Below, piece by piece: positions 7,816 through 16,442 of a stretch of DNA of 51,320 nucleotides. Each line of letters begins with the position of its first letter. Within the stretch, counting starts at the first letter, position 1. The position numbers were made by a program, and so were the translations under genes. Under the pieces are notes generated by a model. The model had not been told where the DNA came from, did no database searches, and saw only the letters and a list, made by a program, of their open reading frames with translations. The DNA lies in contig CAZTMX010000002.1 of the NCBI GenBank assembly GCA_964614855.1, positions 1-51,320 of the forward strand. Direction: 5' to 3'. The DNA is from CAWJHE01 sp964614855 (lineage in GTDB: Bacteria > Chloroflexota > Anaerolineae > Anaerolineales > UBA4823).

Positions 7816-9276
7816 ATGGATTTTGAGGCGGTTATCGGTCTGGAGGTTCACGCAGAGCTTGAAACACAGTCCAAGATGTTCTGTGCATGCCCTGTGGTTG
7901 ATTCTACCCAGGCAGAGCCAAACACAGCAGTGTGTCCGGTTTGTTCAGGGTTTCCGGGCACACTGCCCGTTTTAAACGCCCGGGCGGTGGATTATGCCCT
8001 GCGAGTGGCGCTGGCATTGGGTTGCCATATCAACCCCGTCAGCATATTTGCTCGCAAGAATTATTTCTATCCAGATCTCCCCAAGGGATACCAGATCTCC
8101 CAATACGAGCAGCCGTTGGCTCTAAACGGCCGGCTATCTATCATCACTTCTAAGGGAGAGCGGTCCATCCGTATCCGCAGAGTGCATCTTGAAGAGGATA
8201 CCGGGAAATTAACCCACGTCACTGAAGGAGAGGCTGGATATTCCCTGGTCGATTTGAATCGGGCGGGGGTGCCCTTGTTGGAGATCGTCACCGAACCCGA
8301 TATGCATTCTGCCGAGGAAGTGCGAGTGTTTGCCGTCACCTTGCGCTCAGTACTGCGTTACCTGGGTGTAAACAGCGGAGATATGCAAAAAGGCGTGATG
8401 CGGATTGAGCCGAATGTATCTGTGCGACCTTCGGGCATCCAGGAGCTTGGTACAAGGACTGAAATTAAAAACCTGAACAGCTTCCGCGTTCTGGAACGCT
8501 CCGTGGCGTATGAGATTAAGCGGCAGAGTGCTGCTTTGGAAAATGGGGAGCCTGTTTTCTTGCAAACAATGGGCTGGGATGATGCCAGGGGTGTGACGGT
8601 TGTGCAGCGCAGCAAAGAAGAAGCGCACGACTACCGGTATTTCCCCGAACCGGATTTGCAACCCCTGGTGATAGAACCCCAGATGGTGGATGAAATCCGC
8701 GCCTCTCTGCCGGAGATGCCTGCAGCCCGTATGAATCGTTTTTGCCGCCAGTACGAATTGAGCACATACGACGCCGAAGTGCTCACGGCCGAAAAAGAAG
8801 TGGCAGATTATTTTGAACAGGTGGTGAGCGCCTTGTCTTCGGCGTCTGCCAAGTTAGCCTCCAATTACATCACGGGAGATTTATTCAACCTGATCAATAA
8901 AAGCGGGGGTACAATCACTGAACTCCGAATATCCGCAGGCAATTTTGCGGGTCTGATTGATCTGGTTGCTTCCGGGGAGATCAGCTCCAATATTGCCCAT
9001 ACCGTTCTCGCAGATATGTTTGACACAGGCGATTCTGCACCACAGGTCATCGACCGGGCTGGTCTACAACAGGTATCCGATACAGATGTGATCATGGAAA
9101 TGGTCCAGCAAGTCTTTGCGCAGAACCCGGATCAGGTGCGGTTGTATCTTGAAGGAAAGGAAACGTTGGCAAACTGGTTCTTCGGGCAGGTGATGCGATC
9201 TGCACAGGGCAAAGCAAACCCGCAGGTCATCCGGCAGGTTTTGAGCCAGCAACTGGACAGGTTGGGCGAGGTATAA
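7816..9276 (+). CDS. gatB: Asp-tRNA(Asn)/Glu-tRNA(Gln) amidotransferase subunit B
   Basis: 486 residues, the normal length. The start FEAVIGLEVHAELETQSKMFC is the canonical GatB N-terminus, with Cys residues of the zinc site (CACP...CPVCSGFPG). The kinase-like cradle continues with YFYPDLPKGYQISQYEQPL, and the RIEPNVSVRP block follows. The C-terminal about 150 residues form the YqeY-like tail domain that contacts tRNA. GatB phosphorylates and amidates the aminoacyl-tRNA using ammonia from GatA. It is separated from gatCA by two metabolic genes but lies on the same strand. Confidence 0.96.
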   Translation: MDFEAVIGLEVHAELETQSKMFCACPVVDSTQAEPNTAVCPVCSGFPGTLPVLNARAVDYALRVALALGCHINPVSIFARKNYFYPDLPKGYQISQYEQPLALNGRLSIITSKGERSIRIRRVHLEEDTGKLTHVTEGEAGYSLVDLNRAGVPLLEIVTEPDMHSAEEVRVFAVTLRSVLRYLGVNSGDMQKGVMRIEPNVSVRPSGIQELGTRTEIKNLNSFRVLERSVAYEIKRQSAALENGEPVFLQTMGWDDARGVTVVQRSKEEAHDYRYFPEPDLQPLVIEPQMVDEIRASLPEMPAARMNRFCRQYELSTYDAEVLTAEKEVADYFEQVVSALSSASAKLASNYITGDLFNLINKSGGTITELRISAGNFAGLIDLVASGEISSNIAHTVLADMFDTGDSAPQVIDRAGLQQVSDTDVIMEMVQQVFAQNPDQVRLYLEGKETLANWFFGQVMRSAQGKANPQVIRQVLSQQLDRLGEV

Positions 9277-9323
9277 AACTGCCGCATGGATGATTGTCAC
9301 AAAGGAATGAATATACAAATCAC

Positions 9324-9351
9324 TTGACGTTTATCCTGCCAGAGATAATAA
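9324..9351 (+). promoter_or_regulatory. Candidate gdhA promoter
   Basis: TTGACG (9324-9329) with TAATAA (9346-9351) after 16 nt, or AATAAT after 17. The leader of about 100 nt ends in AGGAGG at 9448-9453. It contains two copies of GAAAAAATT but no structure I can name. Confidence 0.4.
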
Positions 9352-9459
9352 TAGCCTTAGCGAAAACATCATTGAATACAGCTAGAAAAAATTGAACCGG
9401 CGCAAGCAATTAGCGCACAATAGATAACCGAAAAAATTATAGACATCAGGAGGAAAGGT

Positions 9460-10746
9460 ATGGCAGAATTAATTAATGCATTTCAAATGGCTCAAGCACA
9501 ATTCGATCACGTCGCGGAACAGTTGAACCTTGATCCGCAGGTCTCTCAAATTCTTCGTTGGCCGTCCAGAGAATTCAAATTCCAGGTACCTGTTCGCATG
9601 GATGACGGCTCAATCAAAGTATTCTCAGGTTATCGGGTCCAGCACAACGATTCTCGCGGCCCATGCAAAGGCGGCATCCGATTCCATCCTTCTGAAACCT
9701 TAGATACCGTGCGTGCCCTGGCTATGTGGATGACCTGGAAATGCGCCGTGGCAGATATTCCGTTGGGAGGCGGTAAGGGCGGCGTTCCGGTTGATCCTTC
9801 CACGCTCTCGATCAGTGAGAAAGAAAAGCTGTGCCGCGGTTGGATTGATCAGATGTGGCGCAATATCGGCCCTCGCCAGGATGTCCCGGCTCCGGATGTC
9901 GGCACAACACCCCAGATGATGGGTTGGATGATGGATCAATATTCTAAGCTGGTTGGTCAATATACACCCGGTGTGATTACTGGTAAACCGGTTGGCGGTG
10001 GTGGTTCCCTTGGTCGTAAAGAAGCGACCGGTTTTGGCGTAATTTACACGGTACGTGAAGCCATGAAGCATCTCAGGCTCGACCCGGGCAAATCTGTGGC
10101 TGCCATCCAGGGCTTTGGCAATGTGGCGCAATATGCCGCCATCGGTTTCAAGAACTTCCTGGGCGGCAAGGTTGCCTGTGTATCCTACTGGGATCGTGAA
10201 GATCGCGTGTCCTACACAGTAAGCCATCCGGACGGCATTGACCCGGTTTTCCTGCAGTCTGCCACAGACCAGTACGGATCCATCGATAAAAGCAAAGTGC
10301 GCAAGGCAGGATATGTCATCGAGGACGGCGATGCATGGATCAGCAAAGACGTGGATGTGTTGATCCCGGCAGCTTTGGAAGGCCAGGTGAATGGCGAATC
10401 GGTCAAGCGCATCAGCGATCGTGTACGCGTGCTTGCGGAAGGCGCCAACGGCCCGACCACTCCAGAGGCCGATGCCGTGCTCAAACAAAATAACGTCTTT
10501 GTCGTCCCGGACTTCTTGTGCAATGCCGGTGGGGTTACCGTGTCTTATTTTGAAGGCGTTCAAAATGACATGAACTTCTACTGGACGCGTGATGAAGCGC
10601 TGGAAAAACTGGATACCAAGATGACCCAGGCCTTCAAGAGCGTATTAGAAATGTCCGAAGGCGAGAAGGTGTATATGCGTGATGCTGCCTACATGGTGGC
10701 AATCAAGCGCGTGGTCACCGCCATGGAGCTGCGCGGCTGGATTTAA
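9460..10746 (+). CDS. gdhA: Glu/Leu/Phe/Val dehydrogenase family, glutamate dehydrogenase
   Basis: 428 residues. Catalyses reversible oxidative deamination of glutamate to 2-oxoglutarate and ammonia with NAD(P). The N-terminal substrate domain shows RVQHNDSRGPCKGGIRFHP and the glycine-rich PLGGGKGGVPVDP block with catalytic Lys, followed by the APDVGT motif. The C-terminal Rossmann domain (about from 185) contains AIQGFGNVAQYAA. The length is typical of the hexameric NAD-type enzymes of anaerobes and archaea. AGGAGG before ATG gives a strong start. A classical terminator follows. Cofactor preference was not assigned. Confidence 0.93.
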   Translation: MAELINAFQMAQAQFDHVAEQLNLDPQVSQILRWPSREFKFQVPVRMDDGSIKVFSGYRVQHNDSRGPCKGGIRFHPSETLDTVRALAMWMTWKCAVADIPLGGGKGGVPVDPSTLSISEKEKLCRGWIDQMWRNIGPRQDVPAPDVGTTPQMMGWMMDQYSKLVGQYTPGVITGKPVGGGGSLGRKEATGFGVIYTVREAMKHLRLDPGKSVAAIQGFGNVAQYAAIGFKNFLGGKVACVSYWDREDRVSYTVSHPDGIDPVFLQSATDQYGSIDKSKVRKAGYVIEDGDAWISKDVDVLIPAALEGQVNGESVKRISDRVRVLAEGANGPTTPEADAVLKQNNVFVVPDFLCNAGGVTVSYFEGVQNDMNFYWTRDEALEKLDTKMTQAFKSVLEMSEGEKVYMRDAAYMVAIKRVVTAMELRGWI

Positions 10747-10771
10747 ACCAATCCCCTTTCTGACTGAAATC

Positions 10772-10813
10772 CCCCCTTATCCTTTATCGAGAAATAGGTT
10801 AAGGGGGTTTTTT
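10772..10813 (+). terminator. Rho-independent terminator of gdhA
   Basis: CCCCCTTATCC (10772-10782) pairs with GGTTAAGGGGG (10797-10807) with one mismatch, followed by six T (10808-10813). Confidence 0.9.
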
Positions 10814-10892
10814 ATTCCTATCCCAAATTGCGCATGGTAAAATAACATATTAATTGCAAACACAACTGAAAAAACCAGAGAGGACGGCCAAG

Positions 10893-12038
10893 ATGAAAAT
10901 TACTGTTCTACAAGAAAACCTGGCACGGGGTGTGAGTATTGTCTCGCGCGCTGTTTCCCCACGCAGTACCCTCCCTGTTCTGGCGAATATCCTGTTGGCA
11001 ACGGATGAAGGCCGTCTGCGCCTGTCGGCGACAAACCTGGAACTTGGGATCACGTGTTGGATTGGGGCAAAAATCGAAGAGGAAGGCTCTACAACCGTGC
11101 CCGCGCGCACCTTTGCCGATCTTATCGGGACACTTTCTGATAAGAATGTGGATATGACGCTGAATGTGCGCACCCAATCGCTCAATTTGCGCTGCGGGCC
11201 GTCGGTTACCGACATCAAGTGCATTGATGCCCAGGAGTTTCCTCCCATGCCGGTAGCAGATCTTTCGCAAGGGCTGCAGATCAACATCGCTGACGCCAAA
11301 GAGATGATCCAGCAGGTCGCCTTTGCGGCCTCCGCTGATGACGCTCGACCGATTCTGACCGGTGTTTTGGTTACAGTGAACGGCGATAATATCACCATGG
11401 CTGCAGCCGATGGCTTTCGCCTTTCGGTGCGGCGTGCGCATATCTCCTCTCCAGTGCAGCGCCCGTTGAAGGCGGTTATCCCTGCCAGCGCTTTGCGTGA
11501 ACTGGCGCGTATTGCGTCGGATGGCGACCAGGCATTATCGTTGGTGCTTCCCCCGGGGCGTGGACAGGTGATTTTCAGATTGCGTGATATTGAGCTGGTC
11601 TCCCAGTTAATCGAGGGAAACTTTCCTGACTTTGAGCAAATCATCCCCCGGCGCTGCGATACACGCGCTGTGGTGAACACAGCATCTTTCCTGAAGTCCT
11701 GCAAACAAGCAGAGGTCTTTGCCCGGGAAGGTTCGCATATCGCCCGAATTGATATCCAACCCGGTTCAGAGCTCCAGCCTGGCACAGTGGAAATATCCGG
11801 GCAATCCGAAGAAACCGGGCACAGCCAAAACGTCGTGGATGCGACCATTGAAGGATCGCAGCTGCTGATTGCTTTTAATGTGCGTTTTCTGCGCGAAGTA
11901 CTCGAAGTGATTAAGACGCCCAATGTAGCCCTGGAAACATCGACGCAAACCAGCCCCGGGGTCATCCGGCCGGTGGGCGCGCCCGATGGGCAGGGCGAAT
12001 TTATCCATGTTATTATGCCCATGCACCTGGGCAGCTAA
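10893..12038 (+). CDS. dnaN: DNA polymerase III beta subunit (sliding clamp)
   Basis: 381 residues from the ATG preceded by AGAGAGGA. An in-frame ATG 39 nt upstream lacks a ribosome site and would add an unconserved tail. Three clamp domains are visible: the N-terminal KITVLQENLARGVSIVSRAV....LPVLANILL, the middle domain with AASADDARPILTGVLV and AAADGFRLSVR, and the C-terminal domain ending with VIMPMHLGS, the usual clamp ending (here MPMH rather than MPM+L). It forms a dimeric ring that tethers polymerases to DNA. The gene is isolated from dnaA. A TGG-TAAAAT extended -10 lies shortly upstream and a terminator follows. Confidence 0.95.
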   Translation: MKITVLQENLARGVSIVSRAVSPRSTLPVLANILLATDEGRLRLSATNLELGITCWIGAKIEEEGSTTVPARTFADLIGTLSDKNVDMTLNVRTQSLNLRCGPSVTDIKCIDAQEFPPMPVADLSQGLQINIADAKEMIQQVAFAASADDARPILTGVLVTVNGDNITMAAADGFRLSVRRAHISSPVQRPLKAVIPASALRELARIASDGDQALSLVLPPGRGQVIFRLRDIELVSQLIEGNFPDFEQIIPRRCDTRAVVNTASFLKSCKQAEVFAREGSHIARIDIQPGSELQPGTVEISGQSEETGHSQNVVDATIEGSQLLIAFNVRFLREVLEVIKTPNVALETSTQTSPGVIRPVGAPDGQGEFIHVIMPMHLGS

Positions 12039-12064
12039 TTTTTGAACCAATTTACACGGATCCA

Positions 12065-12100
12065 GGTTAGCGCTTCGTCTCAAGAGGGTGCTAACCTTTT
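12065..12100 (+). terminator. Terminator after dnaN
   Basis: GGTTAGC (12065-12071) and GCTAACC (12090-12096) form a perfect 7-bp stem with an 18-nt loop that can shorten by inner pairing, followed by TTTT. Confidence 0.65.
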
Positions 12101-12125
12101 GTGCATTATTTTTGGATAACCGCCT

Positions 12126-14453
12126 ATGGCATTATCTCCTGCCTCCTCAGATCGCACGCTGTCGATATACCTCTCCCTGGCGCAATACCCAATCCTGGCC
12201 ACGCAGATTCGCTCGCGCATGCGCCGCGAATTATTCAGCCGGGGTGTGATCAAGAAGCAGACCTTTGAGGCTGAAGCGCGTGAAAAAGCCATCCGTTCCC
12301 AGGCATTGGAGGGTTTGCACGATCCGTTTTCTGAGGAACCTGCGGATGTCTGGGACTTACGTCTGTCTCGGGTGAAGGATCATCTGACAGATTTTTACTT
12401 TGCCTATAACCTGCCCTATGATTTGTTCGAAAAGATCGTAAAAGATGCGCTGGCTGAGCGCGGCGCAGGTATGGCGGATTTCCAGGTTTCTTTTAACCCG
12501 GAACTGGCGCCGCAAAACATGCTGTTTGAGCAGGCAATGGCCATTGAAAAAATGCCGCCCGAGATGCGCGTACAACACGAGGCACACCTGCAAGAAATCA
12601 AGGTGGTTTTAATCCGTACCTTGATCAGCGACCAGCTGGCATATCTGAAAATCGCCAAAGATTGGTTTACCATCAGCGATTTGAATGAAATTCGGACACA
12701 TAAAGTCGGGCAGGGTAAAATCGGCGGGAAGGCTGCCGGTATGCTGCTTGCGGCGCGAATTTTATATGAAGCTGGCGACGAAGACATCCGCTCCTCCCTG
12801 AGGCTGCCAGAATCCTACTTCCTGGGTGCAGATATCACTTACACTTTTATGGCGCTTAACAGCCTGATGCACTGGGGAGATCAGAAATACAAGCTTGAAG
12901 AGCAGATTCGCGCCGATTATCCCCTTATCCAAAGGGAATTTTTGAGCGGTGAGTTCCCCCCCGATATCCTGGAAAAATTCCGCAATTTGCTCGCACAGAT
13001 CGGTGATAAACCGGTTATTGTGCGCTCTTCAAGTCTGTTGGAAGACAACTTTGGCACCTCCTTTGCCGGGAAATATGAAAGTTATTTCTGTCCGAACCAG
13101 GGTAAGCCATCTCAAAACCTGCGCGACTTTACCCGGGCGATCATCCGTATTTATGCCAGCATCTTCAATCCAGATGCCCTGTTGTACCGCCGAGCCAAGG
13201 GGTTGCTGGACTACGATGAACGCATGGCAGTTTTGATCCAGGTGGTGCAGGGAGAAAAATACGGGCATTATTATTTACCCCACGGCGCGGGGGTGGCTTT
13301 CAGCCGCAATCTCTACCGCTGGTCCCAGCAAATTCGCCGGGATGATGGTTTTATGCGGCTGGTATGGGGGTTGGGTACGCGTGCGGTGGACCGTGTTGGC
13401 AATGACTATCCCCGGCTGGTGGCCCTCAGCCACCCGCTTTTGCACCCGGAAGCCTCCCCGGTTGCAATTCGCCGTTATTCCCAGCAGTACGTGGATTTGA
13501 TCGACCTGGAAAACAACGAGATGAACATCCTCCCGGTGCAGGAGGTAATGGACCCTCGCAACCCGATCGCCCGCTATATTGTGCAGGTGGATCTGGGAGG
13601 TTATCTCAGCCCGCTGCGCATGTCTTTGAGTGATGTGGAAAAAGAGAACCTGGTAATCACTTATGATGAATTGCTGCGCCGGACGCCGCTGGCAAAGCGG
13701 ATGACCCGCGCTTTGCAGCTCTTGGAAGAAAAATACCAATCGCCGGTAGATACCGAGTTCACTATCGAAATCGTCAACCCGAGCAGCACTACACCGGATG
13801 TGCTCATCTCCTTGCTTCAATGCCGGCCTCAAAGCCATCTTAAAGAGAGCGAAGCGCTGTTGCCAAAAAACCTGCAGGAAAAGGATCTCATTTTTTCCAC
13901 CCCGCGCATGGCACCCGAAGGGCGGGTGCGCGAAATCAAGTATGTATTGTTTGTGCCGCCGGAAACCTACTTCAGCCTGGAGACCCCTGCAGAACGGGCA
14001 GAACTGGCTCGCGTCATAGGCAAATTAAACAAAGAGCTCAAGGACCAGACCTTTATCTGCGTCGGTCCTGGTCGCTGGGGGACAAATAACCCAGACCTGG
14101 GGATAACAATCGGTTATTCAGACATTTATTACTCACGTGCGCTGGTTGAGCTAACCGGCGAGGGGATTGGCAATGCCCCGGAAGCCTCTTTCGGTACACA
14201 TTTCTTTCAAGACCTGGTTGAGTCGAATATTTACCCCCTGGCGATTTACCTGGAAGATGAAGAGGCGGTTTTCAACCGGGATTTCTTCTACCAGACCCCC
14301 AACCAGCTGCTTGATTTCCTGCCGGATGAAGCGATTTGGCTAGATTACTTACGCTTGATCGAAGTTTCAAGCTTTCGCAGCAACACCCATCTGGAACTTA
14401 TCATGGATGACGAAGAGGGGCGTTCAGTGGCTTTCTTGGAGCAGAACTCATGA
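12126..14453 (+). CDS. PEP/pyruvate-binding (PPDK N-terminal) domain protein without the transfer domains
   Basis: 775 residues. A unique N-terminal helical region (about 1-190) is followed by the ATP-grasp-like nucleotide-binding domain of pyruvate phosphate dikinase/PEP synthase: KIGGKAAGMLLAARIL near 200 and VIVRSSSLLEDNFGTSFAGKYES near 300. The swivelling phosphohistidine domain and the PEP-binding TIM barrel of true PEP synthases are not seen. The last 200 residues (VREIKYVLFVPPETYFSLETP, GPGRWGTNNPDLGI) form a separate region I cannot name. So it is unlikely to make PEP on its own. The stop codon overlaps the start of a deoxynucleoside kinase gene by ATGA. Role unknown; a regulatory kinase or phosphotransferase is a guess. 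Confidence 0.75.
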   Translation: MALSPASSDRTLSIYLSLAQYPILATQIRSRMRRELFSRGVIKKQTFEAEAREKAIRSQALEGLHDPFSEEPADVWDLRLSRVKDHLTDFYFAYNLPYDLFEKIVKDALAERGAGMADFQVSFNPELAPQNMLFEQAMAIEKMPPEMRVQHEAHLQEIKVVLIRTLISDQLAYLKIAKDWFTISDLNEIRTHKVGQGKIGGKAAGMLLAARILYEAGDEDIRSSLRLPESYFLGADITYTFMALNSLMHWGDQKYKLEEQIRADYPLIQREFLSGEFPPDILEKFRNLLAQIGDKPVIVRSSSLLEDNFGTSFAGKYESYFCPNQGKPSQNLRDFTRAIIRIYASIFNPDALLYRRAKGLLDYDERMAVLIQVVQGEKYGHYYLPHGAGVAFSRNLYRWSQQIRRDDGFMRLVWGLGTRAVDRVGNDYPRLVALSHPLLHPEASPVAIRRYSQQYVDLIDLENNEMNILPVQEVMDPRNPIARYIVQVDLGGYLSPLRMSLSDVEKENLVITYDELLRRTPLAKRMTRALQLLEEKYQSPVDTEFTIEIVNPSSTTPDVLISLLQCRPQSHLKESEALLPKNLQEKDLIFSTPRMAPEGRVREIKYVLFVPPETYFSLETPAERAELARVIGKLNKELKDQTFICVGPGRWGTNNPDLGITIGYSDIYYSRALVELTGEGIGNAPEASFGTHFFQDLVESNIYPLAIYLEDEEAVFNRDFFYQTPNQLLDFLPDEAIWLDYLRLIEVSSFRSNTHLELIMDDEEGRSVAFLEQNS

Positions 14454-15097
14454 AGCGTTTTATTGCAGTGGCAGGAAATATCGGCGTCGGTAAATCGACC
14501 CTGGTCGGTATGTTATCAAAAAGGCTGGGATGGCAGCCTTTTTATGAGCCCGTGGCGGAAAACCCATATCTGGCAGATTTCTACCATGACATGCGCGCCT
14601 GGGCGTTCCATTCCCAGATATTTTTTCTGACCCGCCGTTTGCGCGCTCACAGGCAGTTGCTTGATCACCCCACCTCAGCCATTCAGGACCGCAGTGTGTA
14701 TGAAGATGCCGAAGTTTTCGCCCACAACCTTTACCTGCAGGGTTGGATCGATGAGAGGGATTATAAATCCTACACAGAGTTGTACCAGGTTTTGTCCGAA
14801 TTCTTGCCGCCGCCCGACCTGGTGATTTACCTGCGCGCTTCTGTATCTACCCTGGTGGACCGCATCCAGTTGCGAGGACGCGATTACGAACGCCGGATTT
14901 CGACAGAATATTTGGAACAATTAAACGCGCTTTACGATAGCTGGATCACCCACTTCAGCCTGTGCCCGGTATTGACTGTGCCGGCCGATAACCTGGATTA
15001 CGTGGCCAATTCGGGTCACCTGGATCTAATTGTGTCCAAGGTGCAGGACAAGCTGGTGGGTAAGGAAGAGGTTGTCTTTAACCCGGACGAGATGTAA
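14450..15097 (+). CDS. Deoxynucleoside kinase (dGK/dAK/dCK family)
   Basis: 215 residues, the usual size. The P-loop is GNIGVGKST (9-17). The DRS motif (IQDRSVYED, 80-82) and a lid with arginines (LRGRDYERRI) are in place. An N-terminal EPVAENPYL corresponds to the conserved catalytic Glu region. It phosphorylates deoxyribonucleosides for salvage; whether dA, dG or dC is preferred is not readable. The ATG lies inside the stop of the upstream gene (ATGA), with GGAG 9 nt upstream, so translation is coupled to the PPDK-N protein. Confidence 0.9.
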   Translation: MKRFIAVAGNIGVGKSTLVGMLSKRLGWQPFYEPVAENPYLADFYHDMRAWAFHSQIFFLTRRLRAHRQLLDHPTSAIQDRSVYEDAEVFAHNLYLQGWIDERDYKSYTELYQVLSEFLPPPDLVIYLRASVSTLVDRIQLRGRDYERRISTEYLEQLNALYDSWITHFSLCPVLTVPADNLDYVANSGHLDLIVSKVQDKLVGKEEVVFNPDEM

Positions 15098-15150
15098 ACC
15101 CGCGCCGCATCCCAGGATGATAAGTTTTGCGGTTCGCTGGTGAGAACCCA

Positions 15151-16302
15151 CTACCTTTTGGGTTCTTTCAGTTGCTCCCCATCCAGGGTTCCCAGGGGCA
15201 TACCGCACGCTTTACAAAAATTGCTATCGCGTGTATTTACTTTCCCGCAATTGTTGCAGGTGTTTTTCTTTTTCTTGCCTGCGGGTAATAGGCGGATTTT
15301 GGGTTTTGGTAGGTGAAGGCGCGGCCTATTTTTGATCAATTTTCCCGCTGCATTCCTGCCTTTTGCCAGCGCCTGGGTGTACAGGTCTTGCATCTGGCTT
15401 TTTGAAATATGCTTTCCAGTGAGGTACCATTGGTTGACTGCATGGCCCACCACATACGTCCCGGCATAGGATACGGCTACTTTTGGCACGATGCCCCAGA
15501 CTGGGATCATACCGACCAGGCTGCGAGCCAACTGCCGCCAGATAAAGCTGCTGCCCAACACGCTGCCAAATTCGCCCACGTAATCTTGCCAGCGGGTGGA
15601 ATAGCCCAGCGCCAGCCCGAGTTTGTAAACAAGATATGCCTGCGTCTTGGTCAAGACCACCGCATCTGCCACTGTAATCGGCAGGTTGAATACGCCCACA
15701 GTTTCAGCCAGGCCTGTGCTGAGTGCATAGGCGGCATTTGAAAAGCAAGTGTCGTTGATCAGGTATTGGGAGATTGAGGAGCGGAAAAGCGGGAAATTTC
15801 TGCCCAGGCTCAAGATTTTATCCGGCAGCAACTCGATCACAGCTGGGGCGAAGGTTTTTAAGAGGAAATCGCTGTCCAGGGCGGATCCCCAGGCTACCCT
15901 GCGGCGGCGCTGGCGCGTCCACGGGCTGATGCTTGTTCCATCACCGGCATGGGCAAACTGGTTGATAAAGACTAATGTTTTCTTATCCGAGTTCGCCCAT
16001 CCTTGTACCAGTTCTTGCTGCAGGCTGGTATCGCTATCATCATCGCGCACCACCAGGATGATCAGGTCCGCATCCAGCTCAACGCTGGCTTTTTCCAGGT
16101 CTATGATTAATATAGGTGCATCTGTCTCAGCACCCAAGCGCGCCGGGTCGCGGCGCATCTGGTTTGCCAGTGTGTGCCTGCCCGAACCCGGCGCCCCCAC
16201 CAGGACGATGCGCACATGCTCCAATGCCTGCTGCTGGATGGGTTTTAGATCGATTTCTTTGATCGTGGAAAGGCTTTCGCTTAACAGGGGGAACTTTGCC
16301 AT
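15151..16302 (-). CDS. Degenerate P-loop NTPase with DUF697-like region and zinc ribbon
   Basis: 383 residues. The N-terminal part (about 30-120) resembles a small GTPase: beta-strand IVLVGAPGSGRHTL (Walker A at 36-44, but the invariant Lys is Arg42 and the next Ser is His43), ILIIDLE and LVFINQF in the NKxD position without the Lys or Asp. The middle (about 195-320) resembles DUF697/YcjF-like membrane-associated regions, with hydrophobic helices. The C-terminus has a basic linker and a CxxC-x(n)-CxxC zinc ribbon (CNNCGK ... CKACGMP). It probably no longer hydrolyses GTP efficiently. GAGGTGATCC before the ATG gives a good start. Function is unknown, possibly at the membrane. Confidence 0.65.
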   Translation of the reverse strand: MAKFPLLSESLSTIKEIDLKPIQQQALEHVRIVLVGAPGSGRHTLANQMRRDPARLGAETDAPILIIDLEKASVELDADLIILVVRDDDSDTSLQQELVQGWANSDKKTLVFINQFAHAGDGTSISPWTRQRRRRVAWGSALDSDFLLKTFAPAVIELLPDKILSLGRNFPLFRSSISQYLINDTCFSNAAYALSTGLAETVGVFNLPITVADAVVLTKTQAYLVYKLGLALGYSTRWQDYVGEFGSVLGSSFIWRQLARSLVGMIPVWGIVPKVAVSYAGTYVVGHAVNQWYLTGKHISKSQMQDLYTQALAKGRNAAGKLIKNRPRLHLPKPKIRLLPAGKKKKNTCNNCGKVNTRDSNFCKACGMPLGTLDGEQLKEPKR

Positions 16303-16363
16303 GGATCACCTCACTACGCTGATTCTATCATGACCTGGCGGGGATATTTTCCTGTGATTTGCA

Positions 16364-16393
16364 TTGCACCAGCAAGGGATGTGAGAGTACAAT
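16364..16393 (+). promoter_or_regulatory. Promoter of the corrinoid/MttB operon
   Basis: TTGCAC (16364-16369), 18-nt spacer, TACAAT (16388-16393). It predicts transcription from about 16400 and excludes the longer in-frame start at 16359 for the first gene. Confidence 0.5.
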
Positions 16394-16442
16394 GGGACAG
16401 GTTTCTTTTCGCAATTTTCTGTTTCACACCAAGGAGATAGCT

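Noticed and set aside
9700..10563. 287-codon open frame on the minus strand inside gdhA
   Set aside because: Antisense shadow with no motif and no ribosome site; gdhA is intact.
10850..12022. 390-codon open frame on the minus strand across dnaN
   Set aside because: It mirrors the dnaN frame, has Ser/Arg/Thr-rich composition with no family motif, and lacks a ribosome site. dnaN is certain, so this is a shadow.
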